Origin: Polyangia bacterium
GTDB lineage: Bacteria > Myxococcota_A > Polyangia > Nannocystales > Nannocystaceae
Direction of reading: 5' to 3'
NCBI GenBank assembly: GCA_030429545.1
Contig: JAUIFF010000008.1
Span: forward strand, 287,297-351,296
Length of the DNA: 64,000 bases
In this document: positions 1 to 7,751 of the stretch, one piece after another
Numbering within the stretch: the first letter of the stretch is position 1
Layout of the letters: every line of letters begins with the position of its first letter
Translations under genes and position numbers: made by a program
Notes under the pieces: model-generated
What the model was told of the DNA's origin: nothing
Databases searched by the model: none
What the model saw: only the letters and a program-made list of their open reading frames with translations

Positions 1-1
1 C

Positions 2-1273
2 ACCGACGAGACCACGGGTGACCCGCCGATGTGTGGCGACGGCGTTGTCGACGATGGCGAGGAGTGTGACGACGGAAACGACGACAATACGGATGATTGT
101 GTGGATGAGTGTGTCGCAGCCGCCTGTGGCGATGGCCATGTTTGGGCTGGCACCGAGGCGTGCGACGACGGCGGCGAGTCTGAGACCTGCAATGCCGACT
201 GCACGGCAGCGGCCTGTGGCGACGGCGTGCTCAACATGGCCGCCGGTGAGGGCTGTGACGACGGCAATACCGATGACGGTGACGGTTGTTCCGCTATGTG
301 CACCAACGAGGACTGTGGCGATGGTGTCGTCAATGGGCTCGAAGAGTGCGACGATGGCAACGATGTCGATGGCGATGATTGTACCAACATGTGTCTCAAC
401 GCGGTTTGCGGCGACAGCGTGGTTTGGGACATGGAAAATGGTATGGAGGCCTGCGACGACGGCAACGCCGAGGATGGCGACAACTGCACCAACATGTGCC
501 TTGCCCCGGTGTGCGGCGACGGCATCGTGTGGAATATGGGTGACGGCACCGAGGAGTGCGACGACGGCAATGATGACGACACCGACGAGTGTGTGAGCGG
601 CTGCCTCAATGCAGTTTGCGGCGACGGGTTTGTCCTCGCCGGGGTTGAAGAGTGCGACGATGGCAATACCGATGCCGGCGATGGTTGTGACGAGATGTGC
701 CAAGTGGAGTTCAAGCCCAACGTGATGCGCTGCGGGAACTCCAACCGCGATATCTCGGTGTTTTTCCCGATGGGCACCAACTTCAATGTGGTCGCGGGCT
801 GCGCCCCAGACCAGGATACCCAGGCGATCTTGGTCACCCGCAGTGGGAGCGTCAATGGCCCGGCACTCAAGTCATACATCGAAGGCGGCGGTCGTGTGTT
901 GACGGAGTACAGCCGCACCGACGAGGTGTTCAACGCCGTGTTCCAAACCAACGTCACGCAGGGTCCCGGCAATGGCTCGTGCCAAGACCGGGCACCAACT
1001 GTCTTTCAGTATTCGGTCAACGATCAGTTTTGGGTCGACAATGGCTGGCAAATGATTCAGCCCAATCAAAGTGGGTGTGGCCTCAGCGTCCACAACTACC
1101 CTGGGATCACGCCCCTGGCAGGTTGGTCCAACACAAGTGTCTCGATCGCTTACCGCGATGCCGGCTCGGGCCGGGTGTGGCTGACAGACTTTGACTGGCA
1201 GGACAACGAGAACAACGACGCCAGTTTTGACTACACCGAACAACTGATGGGGTACATGATCACCAACCCCTAG
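2..1273 (+). CDS. Cys-rich DUF4215-repeat secreted protein (5' partial)
   Basis: The reading frame is open to the left edge, so the N-terminus is missing. The visible part starts in a Thr/Asp linker (TDETTGDPP), then carries about seven tandem repeats of roughly 35-40 residues with the pattern CGDG..-x-EECDDGN-x-DGDGC-x-C. This is the DUF4215 / Myxococcus Cys-rich repeat seen in secreted surface proteins of this phylum. From about residue 235 the repeats stop and a globular C-terminal domain of about 180 residues follows (starts near FKPNVMRCGNSNRD), which I do not recognise. The role is probably extracellular, either cell surface or adhesive. A hairpin terminator follows the stop codon. Confidence 0.85.
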   Translation, partial: TDETTGDPPMCGDGVVDDGEECDDGNDDNTDDCVDECVAAACGDGHVWAGTEACDDGGESETCNADCTAAACGDGVLNMAAGEGCDDGNTDDGDGCSAMCTNEDCGDGVVNGLEECDDGNDVDGDDCTNMCLNAVCGDSVVWDMENGMEACDDGNAEDGDNCTNMCLAPVCGDGIVWNMGDGTEECDDGNDDDTDECVSGCLNAVCGDGFVLAGVEECDDGNTDAGDGCDEMCQVEFKPNVMRCGNSNRDISVFFPMGTNFNVVAGCAPDQDTQAILVTRSGSVNGPALKSYIEGGGRVLTEYSRTDEVFNAVFQTNVTQGPGNGSCQDRAPTVFQYSVNDQFWVDNGWQMIQPNQSGCGLSVHNYPGITPLAGWSNTSVSIAYRDAGSGRVWLTDFDWQDNENNDASFDYTEQLMGYMITNP

Positions 1274-1351
1274 CAGCTTGTGGGTTCTCGCGCGTCGCCT
1301 CGTGCAGACGAGTCGACGAGCTACGGCCTGCTAGGTTGCGATGGATGTGCG

Positions 1352-1386
1352 GACGGCCCGGGCGAGTGTCCGGGTCGGTTTTGTTT
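1352..1386 (+). terminator. Rho-independent terminator after the Cys-rich protein
   Basis: An 8-bp GC stem (CGGCCCGG at 1354-1361 pairing with CCGGGTCG at 1370-1377, one G-U pair) is followed by GGTTTTGTTT. It lies in the convergent gap between the Cys-rich gene and the NRDE/TANGO2 gene. Confidence 0.55.
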
Positions 1387-1431
1387 GCATCGGGGTTTAC
1401 GCAGCCAATTTTCGATGTTGATACATGTTTT

Positions 1432-2199
1432 TTAGACGTCGACGGTCCACGACTCGTTGCGGTTGTGAGCGGTTTGCCAGGTGTGCTCGAACATGTTGAC
1501 ACGGCCATGTCGGTCGACTGTCAGGATCGAAGAGCTGACCGTGCCGTAGTGGGGGAGCTCGACCCGCAGGGGCGACAACATGCGTTCGAGCTGCGGGCCC
1601 ACGCCGGTGTCGGGAAGTTGGTCTTGCGGGTAGGGGGCGTTGTTGTCGAGTAGTTGTAAAAATTCGGTGGTTGCTACCGGACCGGTCTGTTGCTGCAGCA
1701 ATTGCGCCAGCGCGTGGCAACCCTGTGTCACCTTGGGCCAGGGGGTGTCGAGGCGTGCATTGCTGAGGCCGTGAATCCCGGGCGTGACCTGCTGCGGCGC
1801 AGGTTCGCGGTTGCACAGCCACCAGACGTCGCCGGTAAATGTGCCGACGATCAGGTTAAACCCGGGGTAACGGTGGTTTTCAGATTTTAGTGTGTGTACA
1901 TATTGCTGTGGCGATTGCGAACCGCGCAGGAAGTTGGCAACCAAGTGTCCGCGGGATGGAGCGTCGGCTGGGGGAGAAATATGGGGCTCTCGGATGTTGG
2001 TAAGCGCCGCCCATCGCCCGGTTTTGGTGGCGCCGAGCCAGGTTCCACCGCGTACCGCATCGCGCCCGCCGACGATTTCGGGGGCATCTGTCCACGGGGC
2101 CAGAGGCAAACTTCGGCGGCTAACATACTCGTCGCGGTTGGCGAGCGCGACCAGGCGATAATGCGGGTGGGTTTGGAGGGCGAGCAGCAGCGTGCACAC
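1432..2199 (-). CDS. NRDE/TANGO2-family protein (Ntn-hydrolase-like)
   Basis: About 255 residues. The N-terminus reads (M)CTLLLALQTHP, then VALANRDEY, GGRD..RGGTWLGA and ALTN, the signature of the NRDE (TANGO2) family, whose members start Met-Cys with the Cys as putative N-terminal nucleophile. I chose the GTG at 2199 because it puts that Cys at position 2 and gives the family's usual length; a longer reading to 2418 would run into the divergent neighbour and adds Arg/Pro-rich sequence. The biochemical role is poorly defined (TANGO2 has been linked to heme/lipid handling in eukaryotes). It stands alone, divergent from the heme-Cu lipoprotein gene. Confidence 0.85.
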   Translation of the reverse strand: MCTLLLALQTHPHYRLVALANRDEYVSRRSLPLAPWTDAPEIVGGRDAVRGGTWLGATKTGRWAALTNIREPHISPPADAPSRGHLVANFLRGSQSPQQYVHTLKSENHRYPGFNLIVGTFTGDVWWLCNREPAPQQVTPGIHGLSNARLDTPWPKVTQGCHALAQLLQQQTGPVATTEFLQLLDNNAPYPQDQLPDTGVGPQLERMLSPLRVELPHYGTVSSSILTVDRHGRVNMFEHTWQTAHNRNESWTVDV

Positions 2200-2316
2200 A
2201 GTTGCGTGTTTTACAGCGGTTTGGCGTGACACACCATCGAGCGCGTCGCGATTCGTAGGCCAACGGCCGCGTGGGTGTGGTTTTAGCAAGGGGTGGCAAG
2301 ATTTTCGTCGTACACT

Positions 2317-3747
2317 ATGCCGGTGATACGGGCGATACGATGGAGTTTGGCGGGGTGTTTGGTGCTTGGCTGTGGCGGGGCTTCGCAGACGTCCAATGGC
2401 TCCGACTCCGACAGTCAAACCGGGAGTTCGGGCGATACGTCAGACTCCGAAGACACGACCGCGGGTCCAAACGCCCGGCCCAACTGGCACGAGGATATGG
2501 CACCGCTGGTTGCGGCCAACTGCCAAAGTTGTCACACAAGCGGGGGGATAGGTCCGTTTTCACTCGAGACCTACGCCGAGGCGAGTGCCTGGGCGCCAGT
2601 GATGGCCGATGAGGTGGAGGGGCAAACCATGCCGCCGTGGCACGCTCTCGAAACACCAGTTTGCCAGCCGAGCCACACGTTTAAATACGATGCCCGGCTT
2701 GCGCCCGAACAGATTGCGATGTTTCGCGAATGGGCCGACTTGGGTGCGCCCGAGGGTGACCCCGAACTCGCGGCCCCAATACCAGCCCCGCCGAGCCTCG
2801 ACCTCGACAACCCGACGACAACCGTGCAGATGCAATCATCTGTGAGTGTCGACAAGGTCGGCAAGTCGCTTGATTTTTTCCATTGCATCAGCCTCGACCC
2901 GGGGCACACCGAAGATGTCTACCTGACGGGGATTCAGACGCTCCCAGGCAACCGCGAAATCGTCCACCACGTGCTGACCTACATCGACGAAACCGCGGCG
3001 TCGGCTTCGTGGCCCGGTGGGGTCAAACAAAACTGTGGTGGTGGCTCGGGGGTCAATGCCCCAACCCAGTTGATCGGTGGATGGATTCCGGGGGGCTTGC
3101 CGATGCAACCACCGCAGGGGGTGGGGATTGTGCTTCCGGCGGGCGCACGCCTGATTTTAAATGTGCACTACCATGCCTCGGGGGCAGGTCCCGAACAGGA
3201 TGACGGCACCGGCCTGGCCCTGCGGTGGACCACCGAGAAACCTGATTATACATCATTTTTTATGTTGCTCGGGGCACCGGGGCAGGGGTCTTCGCTCACC
3301 GGCCCGCTGCAAATTCCAGCGGGGGCCAGCGGCCATGTCGAGGAATATGAGTGGGTTGTGTCGGCCGGTGGCCAGCCGTTTCCCGATACGGTCGATGCCC
3401 GGTTTTGGGCGGTCGCCAACCACATGCACAAGGTTGGGGTCGATATGCGTGTGTGGGTCGAAGACCGCGATACCAGCGAGGAAAGCTGCCTGCTGCACAC
3501 TCCGGAGTGGGACTTTAACTGGCAACGAATTTACGAGCTCGACGCCCCGATCGACCAGGGCTTTCGCGTGCGCGCAGGAGACCGGGTGCGGATTCGTTGC
3601 GAGTACAACAATACCCTCGAAAACCAGAGTCTCGTCGAGGCCCTAGACGAGGTCGGTGAGTCGGAACCTATCGATGTGGGGCAGGGCGAAGGGACCCTCG
3701 ATGAAATGTGCCTGACCGCGGTTGGCGTTGCCGTGCGAGGTCTGTAG
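2317..3747 (+). CDS. Lipoprotein with c-type heme motif and Cu-monooxygenase-like domain
   Basis: The ATG at 2317 gives a lipoprotein signal (RAIRW..LAGCLVLGC) followed by an acidic Ser/Asp linker; a GTG at 2293 is an alternative start. At residues 69-73 a single CQSCH heme c attachment motif sits in a small cytochrome-like domain. The rest resembles the copper type II ascorbate-dependent (PHM/DBH-like) monooxygenase fold, with paired histidines at 217-218 (IVHHV), H284/H286 (NVHYH) and H369/H371 (NHMHK) as likely Cu ligands. Such cytochrome-plus-monooxygenase proteins are common in Myxococcota but their substrate is unknown. Predicted location is periplasmic or outer-membrane anchored, a single-gene unit. 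Confidence 0.8.
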   Translation: MPVIRAIRWSLAGCLVLGCGGASQTSNGSDSDSQTGSSGDTSDSEDTTAGPNARPNWHEDMAPLVAANCQSCHTSGGIGPFSLETYAEASAWAPVMADEVEGQTMPPWHALETPVCQPSHTFKYDARLAPEQIAMFREWADLGAPEGDPELAAPIPAPPSLDLDNPTTTVQMQSSVSVDKVGKSLDFFHCISLDPGHTEDVYLTGIQTLPGNREIVHHVLTYIDETAASASWPGGVKQNCGGGSGVNAPTQLIGGWIPGGLPMQPPQGVGIVLPAGARLILNVHYHASGAGPEQDDGTGLALRWTTEKPDYTSFFMLLGAPGQGSSLTGPLQIPAGASGHVEEYEWVVSAGGQPFPDTVDARFWAVANHMHKVGVDMRVWVEDRDTSEESCLLHTPEWDFNWQRIYELDAPIDQGFRVRAGDRVRIRCEYNNTLENQSLVEALDEVGESEPIDVGQGEGTLDEMCLTAVGVAVRGL

Positions 3748-3806
3748 CGCCTCAGCGCGACCGGTCGGGCTCTGGAGCGGGGTCCGGTGGGCAGCCTGGC
3801 CTAGAA

Positions 3807-4667
3807 TCACTCGTCGCGTTTGGTCAGGGCCGTCTCTTCGGGCTCACGCTTGGACTTGCTGATCAGGTAGGCAACGCCGACGCTGATGAAAAACAGGATG
3901 ATCATCGGCGTCGCCATCATGAACTGTGAGACAGGTTCGGGCGGGGTCAAAAACGCCGACATGACAAAGATAATGACGACCGAGATCTTCCAAAACCGCA
4001 GCAGCGTGTTGTGGTCGATGACGCCTGCGGCACTCAAGAACGCAACCAGCAGGGGAAACTCGAACACGCAGCCAAACGCCAGCAGGATTTTGGTGGCATC
4101 GCGGATGTAGTTGTTGATCGTGAGTTGGTAGACGACCTGGGTGTCGGCGGTGGCCGAGGTCGCCCCGTATTTGAACAACCACTGGATGGTCCACGGCAGC
4201 ACGACGAAGTAACAAAACATCGCCCCGAGCACGAACATGAGCATGCTCAGCAGGACAAACGGGATCGCAAACTTCTTCTCGCGGCGGTACAGGCCGGGCG
4301 AGACGAACATCCAAAACTGGTAGAAGATGATCGGCCCGGCGGTAAACAGGGCGCCGGCAATCGCCACCCGCATGTCGGTGATGAACACGTCCATCATGCC
4401 GAGGGCGTTGAGCTGCGGCTTGCCCTGAAAACCGGCTTCGACCCAGGCTTTGTGCAGGGGGATGGCGAGCAGTTCACGCAGCTCGGTGGCGTAGGAAAAG
4501 CAAATCGCAAACCCGAGGATCACCCCGATGGCGGCCTTCATCAGGCGATTGCGCAGCTCGCCGATGTGGTCCCAAAACGACATCGGCTGATCGCCGTCGG
4601 GGCCCTCGGCAAAACCATCTTCACCGTTTTGTTCGGGCTCGACCGGTTGGATGTTTGCGCTGGTCAT
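3807..4667 (-). CDS. tatC: Twin-arginine translocase subunit TatC
   Basis: 286 residues with the TatC layout. A cytoplasmic N-terminus leads into MSFWDHIGELRNRL, the conserved HxxELRxR helix that binds twin-arginine signal peptides. Six hydrophobic segments follow, with the family hallmark FYQFWMFVSPGLYRREK between them. TatC exports folded proteins across the inner membrane together with TatA/TatB. The N-terminal 25 residues are an acidic extension. The tatB-like gene lies 133 bp upstream on the same strand, so the two probably form one transcript. Confidence 0.96.
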   Translation of the reverse strand: MTSANIQPVEPEQNGEDGFAEGPDGDQPMSFWDHIGELRNRLMKAAIGVILGFAICFSYATELRELLAIPLHKAWVEAGFQGKPQLNALGMMDVFITDMRVAIAGALFTAGPIIFYQFWMFVSPGLYRREKKFAIPFVLLSMLMFVLGAMFCYFVVLPWTIQWLFKYGATSATADTQVVYQLTINNYIRDATKILLAFGCVFEFPLLVAFLSAAGVIDHNTLLRFWKISVVIIFVMSAFLTPPEPVSQFMMATPMIILFFISVGVAYLISKSKREPEETALTKRDE

Positions 4668-4800
4668 AGGCTGCTGGCGGGATAATAGCCGAGCGATACA
4701 ACTGCGGCGTGTAAGCGTGGGTCAGGAGGTTGTAGCTGGGAGCGGGTATCCGCACAAAACCGAAGGTGTTGACCTGCGCCGACACGTCGCGTCGGCAACG

Positions 4801-5319
4801 TTAGGCCGCCGGTGTGGAGGGATCGTTGCCTTGGCGGACGACACCCGCTGGCCGGCTCGGGGCTTTGACAGGGGCCGGTTGTGCTTGGGCAGCGGGTGCT
4901 TGGCCTTCGGCCGGTTGTGCTTGGCCTTCGGCCGGTTGTGCTTGGCTAGCGGAATTGTCGTCTGCGTTATTGTCGCCACGATCGGCCTCTTCGATGGCTT
5001 CGCCCAACTGCCGCTCCGCACGCAGTGCCGACTCGATTTTTTGCTGGGCGAGGCGGGCCTCGACCCGGGCCTTGGCGAGTTCACGACGGGCCGATTGCTG
5101 GGCCTTGAGCAACTCGTTGCGGGTGCCGTGGTAGGCGTCGCGGATCTCGTTGAGCTCCTCGTCTTCGAGGACCTGAGAGCGAAATTCCTCGGCGGTCCGC
5201 CGCAGGGCACCATAGCCACGGGCCAACGCCTTGATGATCCCGGGGAGCTCCTTGGGCGAGAAGAGCATGAGTGTGACCATCCCGATCAGGACGATCTCCC
5301 ATAGGCCCATGCCGAACAC
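4801..5319 (-). CDS. tatB: Twin-arginine translocase TatA/TatB-type subunit
   Basis: 172 residues. One N-terminal membrane helix (MFGMGLWEIVLIGMVTLMLF) is followed by the hinge SPKELPGIIKALARG and a long charged amphipathic/coiled-coil region up to about residue 115, as in Tat A/B proteins. The SPKELP hinge and the length favour TatB over TatA, but in two-component systems one protein can do both jobs, so the symbol is tentative. The C-terminus is low complexity, with the unit AEGQAQP repeated. It is immediately upstream of tatC on the same strand. Confidence 0.88.
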   Translation of the reverse strand: MFGMGLWEIVLIGMVTLMLFSPKELPGIIKALARGYGALRRTAEEFRSQVLEDEELNEIRDAYHGTRNELLKAQQSARRELAKARVEARLAQQKIESALRAERQLGEAIEEADRGDNNADDNSASQAQPAEGQAQPAEGQAPAAQAQPAPVKAPSRPAGVVRQGNDPSTPAA

Positions 5320-5468
5320 GGCGGTGAAGATAGCAGCGACACGCGACCCCGGCGAGTCCGAACGCCGTCGCTTGGGGTGTGTTGACCCGCTGTCCGCTGC
5401 GTGCGGCTGTGCGACTCGCGGATATTTTGCCTGAACGACCGGATCGGGTGCAGGTTAGCCAAAGACCC

Positions 5469-5879
5469 ATGCGACTTCGACTATTGCTCCCCCTCAGCCT
5501 GACTTTGCTGACAACCGCCTGCGGCGATATCGTCGACGAGTGGATCGACAGCCGCGACAACTCCGCGGCCGTGCGCTGTTCGTGCAATTGGCAGGTGTTG
5601 GGCTTCGCCAGTGAAGGATCGTGTAACGAGACCAGCGAGGTGACCGACGAGCAGCGCAACTGCTTGGAGCGCGTGTTTCGCGAACAGTCCTCCGAGGACG
5701 TTTCAGACCCGATCCTGAACTGCCGGATCGATGCCGAGGCAGCGTTTCAAGATTGCCTGACCACCGAGACATGCACCGACCTGGCCCACGTTGAGTGCCA
5801 AAACGCGTACTTGACCGACCTGCGCGGGTGCCCTCAGTTTTCCGACGAAGTCGATGCCGCGCTTGTGAAGTGTGAGTGA
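5469..5879 (+). CDS. Small Cys-rich lipoprotein, unknown function
   Basis: 136 residues from the ATG at 5469. A classical lipoprotein signal (MRLRLLLPLSLTLLTTAC) is followed by CGD, then about nine further cysteines spread through the mature part (CSCNW, C..E, NCLE, NCRI, DCLT, TCTD, ECQN, GCPQ, KC-E end), suggesting a disulfide-stabilised envelope protein. No family recognised. Longer in-frame starts upstream would place the signal peptide internally, so they were rejected. The stop codon is 55 bp upstream of deoC. Confidence 0.75.
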   Translation: MRLRLLLPLSLTLLTTACGDIVDEWIDSRDNSAAVRCSCNWQVLGFASEGSCNETSEVTDEQRNCLERVFREQSSEDVSDPILNCRIDAEAAFQDCLTTETCTDLAHVECQNAYLTDLRGCPQFSDEVDAALVKCE

Positions 5880-5934
5880 GGGTTTGTTGTTGCGGCCTGC
5901 GGCGCCGACTTCTGGTAGCCTCCGGCGGTCGCCT

Positions 5935-6615
5935 ATGGCCCTGGATCGTCGACAACTCGCTGCGTGCATCGACCACACGTTGCTCAAACCGACCGCGACT
6001 CGCTCGCAGGTTGCCGAAGCCTGTCGGCTGGCCCGGGAGTGGGGTTGCGCGAGTGTGTGCGTGGCGCCGCGGCACGTTGCCGGTGCGCACGCGATCGTCG
6101 CCGGGAGCCCGACCAAAGTCTGCACCGTGATCGGCTTTCCGACCGGCGCCTCGATGTGCGAAATCAAAGTTGCCGAGGCGTCCCAAGCCCTCGCCGATGG
6201 CGCGCGTGAGCTCGACATGGTGATCGCGATCGGGGCGCTGTTGGAGGGTGACACCCGAACCGTGTCGCGGGACATCGAAGCTGTGGTATCGGCCGCAAAT
6301 CGGGTCCCAGGCAGCATTGTTAAGGTCATTCTCGAAACCGCGGCGCTCACCGAGCAAGCCCTCGTCCAAGGCTGCCAGCTCGCCTGTGAAGCCGGCGCCG
6401 ACTTTGTCAAAACCTCGACCGGGTTTGGTCCCGGGGGCGCCAGCATTGAGGCCGTCAGGTCGATGGCGCGAACGGTCGCCGGTCGTTGCCAAGTGAAGGC
6501 ATCTGGCGGCATCCGCAGCGCGCAGGCCGCTCGGGCGATGCTCGCCGCGGGGGCAACCCGCCTGGGCACAAGTTCTACCCTGCAAATCCTCGAAGGTTGG
6601 GAGCCAACCCCATGA
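5935..6615 (+). CDS. deoC: Deoxyribose-phosphate aldolase
   Basis: 226 residues from ATG 5935, the usual length. DeoC cleaves 2-deoxyribose-5-phosphate to acetaldehyde and glyceraldehyde-3-phosphate in deoxynucleoside salvage. Visible hallmarks are IDHTLLKPTAT near the N-terminus, VIGFPTGAS, the Schiff-base lysine K159 in FVKTSTGFGPGGA, and the second active-site lysine K188 in VKASGGIR. The stop codon overlaps the start of the nucleoside phosphorylase (ATGA), so the two are translationally coupled and act in one nucleoside catabolism route. Confidence 0.95.
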   Translation: MALDRRQLAACIDHTLLKPTATRSQVAEACRLAREWGCASVCVAPRHVAGAHAIVAGSPTKVCTVIGFPTGASMCEIKVAEASQALADGARELDMVIAIGALLEGDTRTVSRDIEAVVSAANRVPGSIVKVILETAALTEQALVQGCQLACEAGADFVKTSTGFGPGGASIEAVRSMARTVAGRCQVKASGGIRSAQAARAMLAAGATRLGTSSTLQILEGWEPTP

Positions 6616-7454
6616 GTCACAAGCTCCACTCGGCCGAGCGTGTCCACGACGCGCAGGGTCGCCAGTATCACATCGACTTAGCCCCCGGCGAAGTTGCCCA
6701 GTCGATTTTGTTGGTGGGCGACCCCGCCCGTGCGCAGCTCATCGGCAGCCTGTTTGACGAGATCGAGCACACCCGCAAACACCGGGAGTACCTGAGCGTC
6801 ACTGGCATCCACAAAGGGCTGCGTGTGACCGCGATGGGGACCGGCATGGGTGGTGGCTGCACCGAGATCGCGATGGTCGAGCTGGCCCAGATCGTCGATG
6901 ACGCAACCATCATTCGCTGTGGAAGCTGCGGGGCGCTGCAACCCGACATCGAGCTCGGGGAGCTGGTGATATCGCAGGGTGCTTGCCGGCTCGAGAACAC
7001 CACGCTGTCGTATGTCGAACCCGGGTTTCCAGCGGTCGCCCACCCCGAAGTGGTGATGGCACTCCTGCAGGCTGCGGGCGAGCGGGGTGTCAAAAATCGC
7101 CTGGGGATCACCGCGACAGCGCCGGGTTTTTACGCCGCCCAATGTCGAAACGCGCCGGGTTTTGCCATACGCGACCCGGAACTTGTCGATCGACTTGCCC
7201 GTCAGGGGATCGCCAACTTAGAAATGGAAGTTTCGGCCGTACTGACGATGGCGACCCTGCGAAGGTTTCGCGCGGGCGCGGTTTGTGCGGTCTATGCCAA
7301 TCGCCCGGACAACACATTTATCGAGCCACAGGCGCGCAAACAGGCCGAGCTCGACTGTGTGCACACCGGGTTGGCAGCGTTGCATATTGTGCATGCAATG
7401 GCCGAGCAACGGGGTTCGCAAACCACCTGGCACCCGGGCCATCGGCGTTCGTAA
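6612..7454 (+). CDS. Nucleoside phosphorylase (uridine/purine phosphorylase superfamily)
   Basis: 280 residues from the ATG overlapping the deoC stop. Family marks are VGDPARA (phosphate binding) near residue 37, REYLSVTG, GTGMGG, RCGSCGALQPDIELGEL and NLEMEVSAVLT (ribose/base binding with the EMEV motif). It splits nucleosides with phosphate to free base and (deoxy)ribose-1-phosphate. Next to deoC this suggests deoxynucleoside breakdown. The sequence alone does not settle uridine versus purine preference, although the EMEV region and overall length are closer to the Udp type. Cytoplasmic. Confidence 0.88.
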   Translation: MSHKLHSAERVHDAQGRQYHIDLAPGEVAQSILLVGDPARAQLIGSLFDEIEHTRKHREYLSVTGIHKGLRVTAMGTGMGGGCTEIAMVELAQIVDDATIIRCGSCGALQPDIELGELVISQGACRLENTTLSYVEPGFPAVAHPEVVMALLQAAGERGVKNRLGITATAPGFYAAQCRNAPGFAIRDPELVDRLARQGIANLEMEVSAVLTMATLRRFRAGAVCAVYANRPDNTFIEPQARKQAELDCVHTGLAALHIVHAMAEQRGSQTTWHPGHRRS

Positions 7455-7751
7455 CCCGGGTTTGGCGGCTCGAAAAAACTCTGTACATACATGAACGTCT
7501 ACGCGCGGCTCGATTTATCGCGCAGGTGTGCGCGCAACTATTACGGATGCAGCGGGCCGTAAATACGCCATAAACACGCTTCGCACACTTCTGCGACTGG
7601 CCAGACATGCACGGTGGTGATTTGTGCGTTCAACAATCGCTTGCCTGAACCCTCGAGTGTGGCCGATGGTTGGCACCCACAGACTTCGACCGGGACTCGG
7701 ATTGTTCCGCGAAGTTGTTTGTACCCATCGACCTGCTCAAGGAGACGAACC

